The notes under the pieces are model-generated. The model saw nothing but the letters and a program-made list of their open reading frames with translations, did no database searches and had not been told where the DNA came from. From Candidatus Parcubacteria bacterium (GTDB taxonomy: Bacteria; Patescibacteriota; Microgenomatia; Levybacterales; GWA1-39-11), in assembly GCA_003599595.1 (NCBI GenBank), contig QZIP01000046.1:1-44477 (forward strand): 44,477 nt of DNA. The letters run 5' to 3'. The position numbers and the translations under genes are program-made. Below, piece by piece: positions 27,381 to 37,241 of this stretch; positions within the stretch are counted from its first letter, which is position 1, and each line of letters begins with the position of its first letter.

Positions 27381-27677
27381 TTAACCATATAATGACAGAT
27401 CAAAAATCAAAGATCAAATATCAAAACCTAGTTAAAAGTAAAAAGACAATATTTTTAAAGTTTTTAGATTTAAGTTTTAGTTTTGCGATTTGACTCCGAT
27501 TTAATAGGAGTTGAGATTTGAATTTTGAGATTTTTCTTAAGGATGATTAGAATGATTAAATTATGATCTCAATGATGAAGTTAGAGTTTGTAGATTAAGT
27601 TAATTTGGCTCTTGTATTTTAGACTGCTCTTTAGTATGATTATGAATTGATTTTGCCATATTTAAGATGGAATTATT

Positions 27678-27950
27678 ATGAGAAAATACAGATTGATACT
27701 AGTTCTTAAAAGTGATATAAAAAAGGAAGAAAAACAAAAACTTTTAGATGATGTTAAAAAGTGGGCAGGCAAGATATCTGAAGAAAAAGTAGAGGAGATA
27801 GGAGAAAAAAAGTTTGCCTATACAATAAAGCATGAGAAAAAAGGGGATTATGTTATGATTAGATTTAGTTCGGAAAGGGTAGAAGGAGATCTAGAGAAGA
27901 GAATTTTGATGCAGAATAGTGTATTAAGACACTTATTGATAAGAGATTAG
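27678..27950 (+). CDS. rpsF: 30S ribosomal protein S6
   Basis: MRKYRLILVLKSD..KKFAYTIKHEKKGDYVMIRF; rpsF-ssb-rpsR context. Confidence 0.93.
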   Translation: MRKYRLILVLKSDIKKEEKQKLLDDVKKWAGKISEEKVEEIGEKKFAYTIKHEKKGDYVMIRFSSERVEGDLEKRILMQNSVLRHLLIRD

Positions 27951-28011
27951 TTTGGGCGGGTAGCCTTTAGCATGTAGCGTGTGATTTAAATAATTTAAGA
28001 AACTAAATGAC

Positions 28012-28040
28012 TACGTGCCACGTGCTACGTGCCACGTGCT
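28012..28040. repeat. Tandem palindromic repeat (TACGTGCCACGTGC x2)
   Basis: ctACGTGCCACGTGCTACGTGCCACGTGCTA just before ssb start. Confidence 0.8.
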
Positions 28041-28045
28041 AAAAT

Positions 28046-28570
28046 ATGGCGAGAAGTTTGAATAGAGTACAATTAATAGGAAATTTAACAAGAGATCCAG
28101 AATTGAGATATACTCCTCAAGGAACGGCTGTCTGCACTTTTGGTTTGGCGACAAATAGAAAGTGGACGATGGAGAGTGGAGAAAGTAGAGAGGAGGCAGA
28201 ATTTCATAGAATTGTTGCTTGGAATAAACTTGCAGAGCTTTGTTCACAGCTTCTTTCTAAAGGAAGAAAAGTTTATGTTGAAGGTAGACTTTCAACTAGA
28301 ACTTGGACGGCACAAGATGGTACTCAGAAGACAACAACAGAGGTTGTGATTGATGATATGATAATTCTTGATAGTAGACGGGATTTTGCAAAAGATGGGG
28401 GAGATTTAGGGCAACAGACGGGTGGAGTTGTTGAGTTAAAACAGTCTAATGAAGAAGGGGTTTCTGGTGAAGGAGAGGATCATTCAGTTTCAAAAAAGAG
28501 CAGAAGAGGACCGGCAGATAAGCCGGAAAAGACTGAGGAAGATGTAAATCCAGAGGATATACCATTCTAA
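28046..28570 (+). CDS. ssb: Single-stranded DNA-binding protein
   Basis: SLNRVQLIGNLTRDPELRYTPQGTAV; acidic tip EDIPF. Confidence 0.96.
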   Translation: MARSLNRVQLIGNLTRDPELRYTPQGTAVCTFGLATNRKWTMESGESREEAEFHRIVAWNKLAELCSQLLSKGRKVYVEGRLSTRTWTAQDGTQKTTTEVVIDDMIILDSRRDFAKDGGDLGQQTGGVVELKQSNEEGVSGEGEDHSVSKKSRRGPADKPEKTEEDVNPEDIPF

Positions 28571-28687
28571 TAATTTTAAATTTTAAATTTTTAATGAATT
28601 CCGATTAAATCGGACCGAATGTTTAAATTTTAAAATTTTAGATTTGATTTAAAATTAAAAATTTAGAATTAAAAATTAAACAATAAT

Positions 28688-28948
28688 TTGAATATGGCAG
28701 AAAATAGACCAAATAGATCAAGAAGATCCAAAAAAAGAGAAGTAAAAAAAGAGTGTTTTTTTGATAAAGAAAAGAAGGAACCAAATTTTTTGGAACCTGA
28801 AATTCTTTCTAAGTTTATAAGTGAAAGAGGAAAGATTTTATCAAGAACAAGAACGGGTTTGTGTGCTTCTGATCAGAGGAAATTAACAAGCGCTGTTAAA
28901 AGGGCAAGGCATCTTGGTCTTCTCCCCTTTGTAGTGAAGCCTGAATAG
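28688..28948 (+). CDS. rpsR: 30S ribosomal protein S18
   Basis: [43 protein letters not shown]. Confidence 0.95.
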   Translation: MNMAENRPNRSRRSKKREVKKECFFDKEKKEPNFLEPEILSKFISERGKILSRTRTGLCASDQRKLTSAVKRARHLGLLPFVVKPE

Positions 28949-28966
28949 CTCCATAAGCTTTTAATA

Positions 28967-30280
28967 ATGAGCAGAAAAATTACTTTAACATTCTTCCAGG
29001 TTGTTGCATTAATTTTAATATCAAGCATTTTGGGTTATTTTTATGGAACTAACAATATAGGTCTTCAATGGAAAAATTATAAGCCAATTGCAATTATAGA
29101 TTCTAAAAATCCTCCAGACGGTGGTAGATTAGATATGAGCCTTTTTTATGATGTATTGGATAAGGTTAATAGTAAATATTACGATAAAGGCAAGATAGAT
29201 CCTCAGAAGCTAACCTATGGAGCAATTTCCGGGATGCTTGGGAGCCTTGAGGATCCTTATACTTCTTTTTTTCCACCAAAGGAAAATACGTCTTTTAAAA
29301 CACAGCTTGCTGGTGAATTTAGTGGAATAGGGGCTGAGCTAGGGATGTCAAATGATAATAGGGTAACTGTTGTTTCTCCGTTGGATAATTCTCCAGCTTA
29401 CAAAGCTGGGATAAGAGCAGGAGATATAATTGTGAAGGTTGATGGAAAAGATACTTCCGGTTGGACACTGGCTCAGGCGGTTGAAAATATAAGAGGACCT
29501 AAAGGAAGTAAGGTTAATTTGGGTATTTTACATGAGAAACAGAAGGATTCTGTTGATGTTTCAATAGTAAGAGATGTGATCGTTGTAAAAAGTGTGACAG
29601 GTTGGGTAAAAAATGTTAAATGTAATGAAGATAAATGTGAGAGAGTTGATGAAGGTTCTGTTTTAGGATCAAAAGTTAAGGATCAGAATGCGAGTGTTGC
29701 TTATATAAGACTTTCTCAATTTGGTGATAAAACTAATAATGAGTGGGTGTTGTTGATAAGCTCTCTTTCCCAAGACATAAAAAAACAGACTAATTTTAAA
29801 GGAATAATTCTTGATGTTAGAAATAATCCAGGTGGATATCTTAAGGATGCTGTTTTTATAGCGTCTGAATTTCTTAAGAATGGGAATGTGGTTATACAAG
29901 AAAATTCAAGTGGAGACAGATATGAAATGAGTGTTGTGAGGCGGGGTGTATTTACGGATTATCCTTTGGTAGTTCTTGTGAATAGAGGATCAGCTTCTGC
30001 TTCTGAAATTGTAGCAGGTGCACTAAGGGATCATAGAAAAATAAAGCTTGTTGGAGAGAAAACATTTGGTAAGGGAACGATTCAAGAAGCAACGGATGTT
30101 GATAGTGGTGCAAGTGTTCATATTTCGGTTGCAAAATGGCTTACTCCAAATGGGATATGGGTTGATAAAAAGGGACTCGAACCGGATGTAAAAGTTGAAT
30201 TTGATGGCGACAGTTTCAAGAAGGATCCTTTGGGTTTTGATAATCAAGTTCAGAAAGCAATGATGGAGTTACTAAAATAG
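28967..30280 (+). CDS. S41 family carboxy-terminal processing peptidase
   Basis: PDZ region, GIILDVRNNPGG, VLVNRGSASASEIVAGALRDH, GEKTFGKGTIQ. Confidence 0.95.
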   Translation: MSRKITLTFFQVVALILISSILGYFYGTNNIGLQWKNYKPIAIIDSKNPPDGGRLDMSLFYDVLDKVNSKYYDKGKIDPQKLTYGAISGMLGSLEDPYTSFFPPKENTSFKTQLAGEFSGIGAELGMSNDNRVTVVSPLDNSPAYKAGIRAGDIIVKVDGKDTSGWTLAQAVENIRGPKGSKVNLGILHEKQKDSVDVSIVRDVIVVKSVTGWVKNVKCNEDKCERVDEGSVLGSKVKDQNASVAYIRLSQFGDKTNNEWVLLISSLSQDIKKQTNFKGIILDVRNNPGGYLKDAVFIASEFLKNGNVVIQENSSGDRYEMSVVRRGVFTDYPLVVLVNRGSASASEIVAGALRDHRKIKLVGEKTFGKGTIQEATDVDSGASVHISVAKWLTPNGIWVDKKGLEPDVKVEFDGDSFKKDPLGFDNQVQKAMMELLK

Positions 30281-30282
30281 TT

Positions 30283-30560
30283 GTTTAATTATTCTAATTG
30301 CTCTAATTAACCTAATTACCCTAAACAAATCCTAATACTATTTAATTCAAAGTTCAAATCCGATTCAATCGGATTCAAAATTCAAAATGTAATGGATTCG
30401 ACTAATGCTCACCATTGTACTGAGCAATGCCGAAGTACAAAATTGCTGGTCAAAATTAAAAATTATAAGTTATTAAACTTTAAATTGATAACTGTAACTT
30501 TTAACTTTGCACTTTGCACTTTTAACTTTTTTTAGGTCAATTAGGTCAATTTTAATGTCT
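30283..30560. repeat. Long AT-rich inverted-repeat intergenic element with nested palindromes
   Basis: Left CTAATTAACCTAATTACCCTAAACAAATCC, right TTTAGGTCAATTAGGTCAATTTT; nested AATCCGATTCAATCGGATT (30357-30375). Confidence 0.65.
30391..30444. repeat. 54-nt nested hairpin element, copy 1
   Basis: AATGGATTCGACTAATGCTCACCATTGTACTGAGCAATGCCGAAGTACAAAATT; near-identical to 35739-35792. Confidence 0.85.
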
Positions 30561-30597
30561 GCTTTCATATCGGATCTCATTTTGGTACAATTCTAAT

Positions 30598-31983
30598 ATG
30601 AAACTATACAATACTTTAACCCGTGATATTCAGGAGTTTAAGCCTTTAGATGCGCCCTGTGTAGGGCTGTATACTTGTGGTCCCACTGTTTATAATTATG
30701 TTCATATAGGTAATCTTAGGAAATATATAGGTGATGATATCTTAAAAAGAGTTCTGAAAATTAACGGATATGAGGTAAAACATATAATGAATGTGACAGA
30801 TGTTGGCCATTTGGTGTCTGATGCAGATGAGGGGGAAGATAAGATTGAGAAAATGGCAAGAGAAAAAAGAATGGAGCCAATAGATCTGGCACGTTTTTTT
30901 GAAGCGTATTTTTTTAAGTCAACAGATGTTGTAAATGTTCAAAGACCTGATGTTGTTGCAAGAGTTACAGAACATATTAAGGAGCAGGTTGAGTTAATTG
31001 AAAAACTGTTGGGTAAGGGTTTTGCGTATATAACTGATCAGGCAATTTATTTTGACGTTGCAAAGTTTCCTGAGTACACTAAGCTTTCAGGTCAGAAGTT
31101 AGAAGAAAAAGAGATAGGTGTAAGAAAAGAGGTTGTTGTTGATCCAGGGAAGAGAAATCCGGCTGATTTTGCTTTGTGGTTTAAGGCCTGCGGCCGTTTT
31201 GCTAATCATATTATGAGATGGAGTTCCCCATGGGGAGAGGGTTTTCCTGGATGGCATATAGAATGTTCTGCGATAGCTATGACCTATTTAGGTGAAACTT
31301 TAGATATTCATACCGGTGGGATAGATCATGTTCCTGTTCATCATACAAATGAAATTGCGCAGTCTGAAGCGGCAAGTGGAAAAGAGTTTGTAAAATATTG
31401 GGTGCATCATGGGTGGCTTTTGGTTGATGGAGAAAAGATGTCCAAGTCTAAAAAAAACTTTTATACTATTGATGATGTTGTCAAAAAAGGTTTTGACGCA
31501 CTTGCTTATAGATATTTAACGCTTCTTACTCATTATAGAGCTCCTATAAATTTCACCTGGAAAGGTTTGGAATCTGCTCAATCTGCGCTGGATAGACTGT
31601 ATGAAATTGCATCGGCCTTACCGGAAGAAGCAGAAGGCGTGAGTGTTGATTATGGACATAGTTTTTTGGATGCAGTGAATAATGATTTGAATATGCCTGA
31701 GGCCATTTCTGTAATGTGGGAACTTTTAAGATCAAAAGAGAGTGAGAAAATAAAAGCGGCCACACTTTATGAAATGGATCAGGTTTTTGGTTTGAAAATC
31801 CGTGAGCACGCTCAAGCGTCAAAAAATATTCCTGAGGAAATTATGCAGCTTGTTAAGCAAAGAGAGATTTTGAGGAAACAAAAAAAGTTTGGATTGGCTG
31901 ATCAATTAAGGAATAAAATTGAGAAAATGGGATACATTCTTAAAGATGATAAGAAAGGAACGAAAGTCCTCAAAAAGATATAG
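30598..31983 (+). CDS. cysS: Cysteinyl-tRNA synthetase
   Basis: YTCGPTVYNYVHIGNLR, GWHIECSAMA-like, HHTNEIAQSEA, EKMSKSKKNF. Confidence 0.97.
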   Translation: MKLYNTLTRDIQEFKPLDAPCVGLYTCGPTVYNYVHIGNLRKYIGDDILKRVLKINGYEVKHIMNVTDVGHLVSDADEGEDKIEKMAREKRMEPIDLARFFEAYFFKSTDVVNVQRPDVVARVTEHIKEQVELIEKLLGKGFAYITDQAIYFDVAKFPEYTKLSGQKLEEKEIGVRKEVVVDPGKRNPADFALWFKACGRFANHIMRWSSPWGEGFPGWHIECSAIAMTYLGETLDIHTGGIDHVPVHHTNEIAQSEAASGKEFVKYWVHHGWLLVDGEKMSKSKKNFYTIDDVVKKGFDALAYRYLTLLTHYRAPINFTWKGLESAQSALDRLYEIASALPEEAEGVSVDYGHSFLDAVNNDLNMPEAISVMWELLRSKESEKIKAATLYEMDQVFGLKIREHAQASKNIPEEIMQLVKQREILRKQKKFGLADQLRNKIEKMGYILKDDKKGTKVLKKI

Positions 31984-32190
31984 ATAAAATTTCTAATTAA
32001 CCTAATTATTCTAGTTTCTAAATAATCACCAATGGTAAAAATCCAAAGTTCAAAGTTCAAATGACAAATCAAACCCAAAGCTCAAATACCAAAAAGTTTG
32101 GATTTTGGAAATTCGGATTTAATTTGACATTTGGGTTTTGTCATTTGGATTTTTTTAGAAATTAGGTTAGTTAGGTTAATTTATACTGAT
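31984..32190. repeat. Long AT-rich inverted-repeat intergenic element
   Basis: Left AATTAACCTAATTATTCTAGTTTCTAAATAAT; right TTTAGAAATTAGGTTAGTTAGGTTAATTT; interior AAATCCAAAGTTCAAAG. Confidence 0.65.
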
Positions 32191-32226
32191 TGAATATCTC
32201 CGCGATTTATTTATATAATCTATTCT

Positions 32227-33411
32227 GTGAGGACTTATCAAAAACTTTTCCATCTTCCACATCACAAGAGCGAATATCTTTCTGTTTTATATTCCGTAGC
32301 TACTCTTAGGACCTTTGTTTTGTCTTTAATGAGTCTGTTTTTACCTATATATTTATTAAAGTTTATGGAGGGTAGGGGTTTGGCACAGGATGAGGCTTTG
32401 ATGCTTTTGGGTATATTTTACATTCTACATTTTGTTACAAATATTTTATTTCAACCAATTGTTGCTTTAGTCAATTCAAAATTAGGAATAAGGTTTGGGT
32501 TTTTGATGGGACAATTTTCTTTAGCTTTTTTTCTTGTTCTTGTGAATAATGTTGTGGATTTAGGATCTATGGTTCCTGTTTTTTTTGTTTTAACTTTGGC
32601 GGCTACTTTTTGGTGGGTTTCTTATCATATATTTTTTATTGAGGTTGGAGAGATGAAAAGATTTGGTAAGGAGATTGGATCAATGCAGTTTTTGGGAATA
32701 TCTGCCGGGCTTACGGCTCCTTTTATCGGAGGGTTAGTGATAACTTATTTTGGCTTTCCTGTCCTTTTTGTTGTGTCAGCTATGATTATAGCTATTTCTT
32801 TTATGATGCTTTTGTTTATGAAGGATTTTGAAAGACTGAATACCGTTAGTTTACTTGGTATGTTTAGGGAGGCTAAAGCAAGGAAAAGAGAATTTTTAAG
32901 TTTTGTGGGTATAGGAGGAGAATCTATTGTTTACTCTATAATATGGCCGATTTTTATGTATTTTTTGTTTAAAGATTTTCTTGTAACTGGTATTTTTTTC
33001 TCGCTTATAATTTTATTTTCAGGAGTTATAGCATTTATTGTGGGTGGTTTGTGTGATAGGTTTTCAAGTCAAAAGCTTGAAAGGTATGGATCTGGGGTGG
33101 TGTCGTTGACCTGGATTGGCAAAACTCTTTTTCAGGCTCCGGTTGGTATTTTTATTTTAGATATGTTTTATAGAATATTTGTTAATTTGTTTTATTTGCC
33201 GATTGATGCGTTTGCATATAAGAGTGCAGACGGTGAAGGTGTGGATAAGGCAAAATATATTGCATTTAGAGAGGCATCTTATGCAATAGGACATATTATT
33301 TCATTGTCTTTTTTTGTAATCTTTATTTTTATAGGTTTGCCTTTTTGGATGGCGTTTATGTCAGGTGCAATTCTTTCACTTTTGCCGATGTTGATAAGGG
33401 AGAAGCAATAG
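32227..33411 (+). CDS. MFS transporter (GTG start)
   Basis: Multi-TM protein with MFS-like loop spacing. Confidence 0.75.
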   Translation: MRTYQKLFHLPHHKSEYLSVLYSVATLRTFVLSLMSLFLPIYLLKFMEGRGLAQDEALMLLGIFYILHFVTNILFQPIVALVNSKLGIRFGFLMGQFSLAFFLVLVNNVVDLGSMVPVFFVLTLAATFWWVSYHIFFIEVGEMKRFGKEIGSMQFLGISAGLTAPFIGGLVITYFGFPVLFVVSAMIIAISFMMLLFMKDFERLNTVSLLGMFREAKARKREFLSFVGIGGESIVYSIIWPIFMYFLFKDFLVTGIFFSLIILFSGVIAFIVGGLCDRFSSQKLERYGSGVVSLTWIGKTLFQAPVGIFILDMFYRIFVNLFYLPIDAFAYKSADGEGVDKAKYIAFREASYAIGHIISLSFFVIFIFIGLPFWMAFMSGAILSLLPMLIREKQ

Positions 33412-33425
33412 CATATACAAGGGAG

Positions 33426-33458
33426 GTATTAAGTATTAAGTATTAAGTATTAAGTATT
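33426..33458. repeat. Heptanucleotide tandem repeat (GTATTAA)4 plus partial
   Basis: gtattaagtattaagtattaagtattaagtatt. Confidence 0.95.
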
Positions 33459-33548
33459 TTGGTTTTAATCAATGTTTCCGTGTATCAATACGTGGAAATA
33501 AAGATTTGGGTTTTTTCTGGATTGGGATATTTGGGTGGCGAGGCTGTT

Positions 33549-33563
33549 CCACCTTCCAGGTGG
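33549..33563. terminator. Hairpin between convergent genes
   Basis: CCACCT TCC AGGTGG; T-rich sequence on the plus side (ttatttttt). Confidence 0.5.
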
Positions 33564-33575
33564 CGATCGTAGTGG

Positions 33576-34400
33576 TTATTTTTTGATGATGGGGGTGAGT
33601 TTTTTTCCGCTGCCGGTGGATGCTTGGATTTCTGATTCAATGGATGTTATATCTTTTTGTTTTATCATTTCTGGTGATGGAGGTAAGTCTTTAAATTGAA
33701 TAATTCTTGATGCAATAATAATATTACTGTCTTTTAGATCTTTAAAGCCTGCTATAAAAATTCTTTGTTCAGTTTCAATTTTTGAATAACCAGATTTTTG
33801 TAAAGATTGATTTTTTTTCTCCAATGTTTGAGTTTTGGTAGATGTTTCTACTTCTATTGTTTTTATATTTCCTATGGAATCTATTACTTGAAATGTGTAT
33901 TCTCCGGTATTTTTATCTAAAACAATTCCTTCAATGTATGCTGGGACAGATTTTATTCTTGCAACATGTCTTGCAAGAAGCCGTTTTGTATCTTTGTTAT
34001 AAAGACCAACAAAAGAAAGTTCATCTCCACTTTTTATGTCTGAAATACCAAAGTCTTGATTTGATTTTGATTCTTCAAATTTAGTTAATTCATCAATGTC
34101 AATAATTCTTTTTTCCTTTTTATTTTTGTTTTCTATAACTATTTTTGTATTAGTGGCCTCTGAGACTTTTCCTAGTATTCCTTTTTTTTCGACCAGGTTT
34201 AATTCTGCAACTTTTGAGGCCACCATTTCTTTAATTTTTTGAATTCTTTCAATTTCTGAATTTTCTGACTCAAATTGGGAAATTGTTGGTTTTACGGTTG
34301 TTGTGGGTTTTTTTGATGTGTCTGAAACAGCTTTTGAGTTATTGTTGGAGAATAAGATAAATATTAATATAAGTATTATAGAAAGTATATTTTTTTTCAT
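33576..34400 (-). CDS. Hypothetical secreted protein
   Basis: N-terminal hydrophobic signal; beta-rich body. Confidence 0.65.
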   Translation of the reverse strand: MKKNILSIILILIFILFSNNNSKAVSDTSKKPTTTVKPTISQFESENSEIERIQKIKEMVASKVAELNLVEKKGILGKVSEATNTKIVIENKNKKEKRIIDIDELTKFEESKSNQDFGISDIKSGDELSFVGLYNKDTKRLLARHVARIKSVPAYIEGIVLDKNTGEYTFQVIDSIGNIKTIEVETSTKTQTLEKKNQSLQKSGYSKIETEQRIFIAGFKDLKDSNIIIASRIIQFKDLPPSPEMIKQKDITSIESEIQASTGSGKKLTPIIKK

Positions 34401-34410
34401 ATCTTAGATT

Positions 34411-34848
34411 TTAGAATTCTTCTGTTGAAAAAGTTATTACCCGTTCATCTATTTTTTCAAAGCCTTGTGGTGAAATGCTGCGTGTTATTAATTTATTACT
34501 TCCTGCGTCAATTGTGATACTTAGAGAGAATTGTCCTTCTGAGCTTGGATAAGCAACTACATCCTCTTGGTTTGTTGAAACTATGATTACGTTTTCAGAA
34601 TTTGTTTTTCCTTTTACATGAATGACTCTTTTATTTGTTATGTCTTCATTTTTTGGTTCAGAGATTGTTAAGTAGCTTGTGTCTTTTGGTGTGGGAGTGG
34701 GAATGTCTTGAGCTATTGTTTTTGTTTCTTTTTCAGAGATAGTTTTTGTTGATTGGTAGAGGAAAAAGCCAATAGTTGTTAGGGAAAGACCAATGGTTAG
34801 TGCGATAAATGCAATTACTATTCTTTCTTTCATACTAATAAAAACCAA
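34411..34848 (-). CDS. Membrane-anchored protein with an Ig-like / glucodextranase-B-like domain
   Basis: TM helix then TISEPKNEDITNKRVIHVKGKTN...GQFSLSITIDAGSNKLITRSIS. Confidence 0.6.
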   Translation of the reverse strand: MVFISMKERIVIAFIALTIGLSLTTIGFFLYQSTKTISEKETKTIAQDIPTPTPKDTSYLTISEPKNEDITNKRVIHVKGKTNSENVIIVSTNQEDVVAYPSSEGQFSLSITIDAGSNKLITRSISPQGFEKIDERVITFSTEEF

Positions 34849-35172
34849 AGTTTTTGGTATAGTTTTTTGATTCCACGGATTTTTTTATCTGTGAGATCCT
34901 TAAGGCTACCTTTGGGATTTACACGGATAATTTATCCGTGAGATTTTAACTATAGTGGGTAGTCTTTCCATTGTGTGTCCATATGATAGTGTAAAAAGAT
35001 CTACTTGTCAAGAAAATGGTTTTTGTGTTAGGATAACACTAATTAATAATTAGAATAAACCAATATACAAATAAACAAATAAGCTAATAAGAATAATAAT
35101 TATTGATTAAAATTATTTGGGAATTGATTTGTTTATTGGGTTATTTGTTTATTGGGTTATTAACGTTATTGT

Positions 35173-35670
35173 ATGGAGATTATAAGAATAAATGATGAGA
35201 GTATAAGGATCAAAGGTAAAAAGATTTCTGTAGTTACGGATCCTGATGAAAAGGCAGAAGGTGATGTGTTTATTTATACTACACGTAGTGAATCAAGAAC
35301 AAGTATGGCCAATACAGAAGGCAAGCTTGTTGTAGAAGGTCCAGGAGAATATGAGGTTGGTGGAGTACACTTTAGAGTATCTTCTGACAATGATAATCTA
35401 ATTTATAAAATAGATGAAGATTCTAATGTCTTGCTTTTAACTTCAAAATCTGCAAAGAAAGTTGAAGAAGGAGATTATACGGCAGTTATAATTAAGGCAG
35501 TAGAAAAACTTGAAGAAGGTGACCTTTCCAACTTTTCCTCGTCCAATATTGTATTGTATGGAAAAGAAGAAAATATTGCGTTAAATGACGCTAATCTTAA
35601 AAGGATTCCAAAAGTAAACCTCAAGAAAAAAGACGAGATTCAGGGATTTATAGTAGTTTTGTCGAAATAG
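35173..35670 (+). CDS. MBL-fold (UlaG-like) metal-independent-looking protein, short form
   Basis: INDESIRIKGKKISVVTDP..VVEGPGEYEVGGVHF; no HxHxDH motif present. Confidence 0.6.
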   Translation: MEIIRINDESIRIKGKKISVVTDPDEKAEGDVFIYTTRSESRTSMANTEGKLVVEGPGEYEVGGVHFRVSSDNDNLIYKIDEDSNVLLLTSKSAKKVEEGDYTAVIIKAVEKLEEGDLSNFSSSNIVLYGKEENIALNDANLKRIPKVNLKKKDEIQGFIVVLSK

Positions 35671-35738
35671 AAGTTTGTTAATTAATTGCTTCTTTGCGTT
35701 GCATGAGTTAATTGTCCATAATTTAAAATTCAAAATGC

Positions 35739-35792
35739 AATGGATTCGACTAACGCTCACCATTGCACTGAGCAATGTCGAAGTACAAAATT
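35739..35792. repeat. 54-nt nested hairpin element, copy 2
   Basis: AATGGATTCGACTAACGCTCACCATTGCACTGAGCAATGTCGAAGTACAAAATT. Confidence 0.85.
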
Positions 35793-35867
35793 ACAATTTA
35801 AAATTCAAAATTATTAACTTTGAGTTGTAACTTTGAACTTTTCACTTTGAACTATTAACTTAATAAT

Positions 35868-37199
35868 ATGGTAGTTACCCGTATTCCCCCACATGATGAT
35901 GAAGCAGAGCAGGCAGTTCTTGGAGCTCTTTTAATTGATAGAGAGGCAATGTCTACTGTCTCTGGGATTTTAATGCCGGAATATTTTTATAGTGAAATAA
36001 ATAAAGATGTTTATGAGGCAATGTTTTCTTTAGCAGAAGAACGTAAGCCAGTTGATTTGCTAACCTTGACCAGTGTTTTAAAAAAGAAAAAGCTTTATGA
36101 TAAGGTTGGAGGATCATCCTACCTTACTTCTCTTGCCAATGCTGTTCCTACTGCGGCAAACGTTGAATACTATAGCCATATAATAAGAGAGAAGCATGTG
36201 AGAAGAAGTCTTATTAGTATTGGTGCAGATGTTACTGATATGGCTTTTCAGGAAGATAAAGAAGCTAATGAAATTTTAGATAAAGCGGAACAGAATATTT
36301 TTAAGATATCTCAAGAGCATGTGCGGCAGGGATTTATTCATATTAAAGATACTTTGGCAGAAAGCTTTGATAGGCTTGACGAATTACATAAAAGAGGTGA
36401 GGGCTTGAGAGGAATTGAAACAGGTTTTGTGGATTTAGACTTTTTACTTTCAGGTTTTCAGGATTCAAATTTACTTATTTTAGCAGCCCGTCCAGGGCAA
36501 GGAAAAACAGCTTTTGTTATAAACATAGCTCAACATGTTACTGTTGTAAAAAAATATCCAGTTGGAATTTTTTCTTTGGAAATGAGCAAAGAAGAATTGG
36601 TTGACAGATTGCTTGTGAGTCAGTCAGATATTGATGCCTGGAAGCTTAAGACTGGAAGACTTTCAGATGAGGATTTTGAAAAGCTATCGCAGGCAATGGG
36701 GGAACTTGCGGAGGCACCAATTTTTATAGATGATACTCCAGGTCTAACGATACCTGAGATGAGAACAAAAGCAAGGAGATTGCAGCTTGAACATAATATT
36801 AGGCTTTTAATAGTTGATTATTTGCAGCTTGCAAATCCGGGAAAAAAGCTTGAAAACAGAGTTCAGGAGGTAACCTATATTTCACAAAACCTTAAAAATT
36901 TAGCGCGTGAGCTTAAAATTCCTGTTTTGGCAGTATCCCAGCTTTCCCGTGCGGTAGAGCATAGGGGAGAAAGGAGACCACAGCTTGCAGATCTCAGAGA
37001 GTCTGGTGCAATAGAACAAGATGCTGATGTGGTTATGTTTTTATATTCAGATCAGGAGGAATTTACATCTCAAAGGATTGTTAAGATAAATATAGCAAAA
37101 CACAGAAACGGTCCGGTGGGAGAGAAAGAGCTATTGTTTAGGGGAGATAGAATTAGGTTTTACAATATTGAACAGAACAGGGAAGCAGTTAGCGTTTAG
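35868..37199 (+). CDS. dnaB: Replicative DNA helicase DnaB
   Basis: RIPPHDDEAEQAVLGALLID, AARPGQGKTAFVINIA, LLIVDYLQL, QLSRAVEHRGERRPQLADLRESGAIEQDADVVMFLY. Confidence 0.97.
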   Translation: MVVTRIPPHDDEAEQAVLGALLIDREAMSTVSGILMPEYFYSEINKDVYEAMFSLAEERKPVDLLTLTSVLKKKKLYDKVGGSSYLTSLANAVPTAANVEYYSHIIREKHVRRSLISIGADVTDMAFQEDKEANEILDKAEQNIFKISQEHVRQGFIHIKDTLAESFDRLDELHKRGEGLRGIETGFVDLDFLLSGFQDSNLLILAARPGQGKTAFVINIAQHVTVVKKYPVGIFSLEMSKEELVDRLLVSQSDIDAWKLKTGRLSDEDFEKLSQAMGELAEAPIFIDDTPGLTIPEMRTKARRLQLEHNIRLLIVDYLQLANPGKKLENRVQEVTYISQNLKNLARELKIPVLAVSQLSRAVEHRGERRPQLADLRESGAIEQDADVVMFLYSDQEEFTSQRIVKINIAKHRNGPVGEKELLFRGDRIRFYNIEQNREAVSV

Positions 37200-37241
37200 T
37201 TGGTTAGCGTCTAGCGTTTAGTTACAAAATTTAACTAATAA

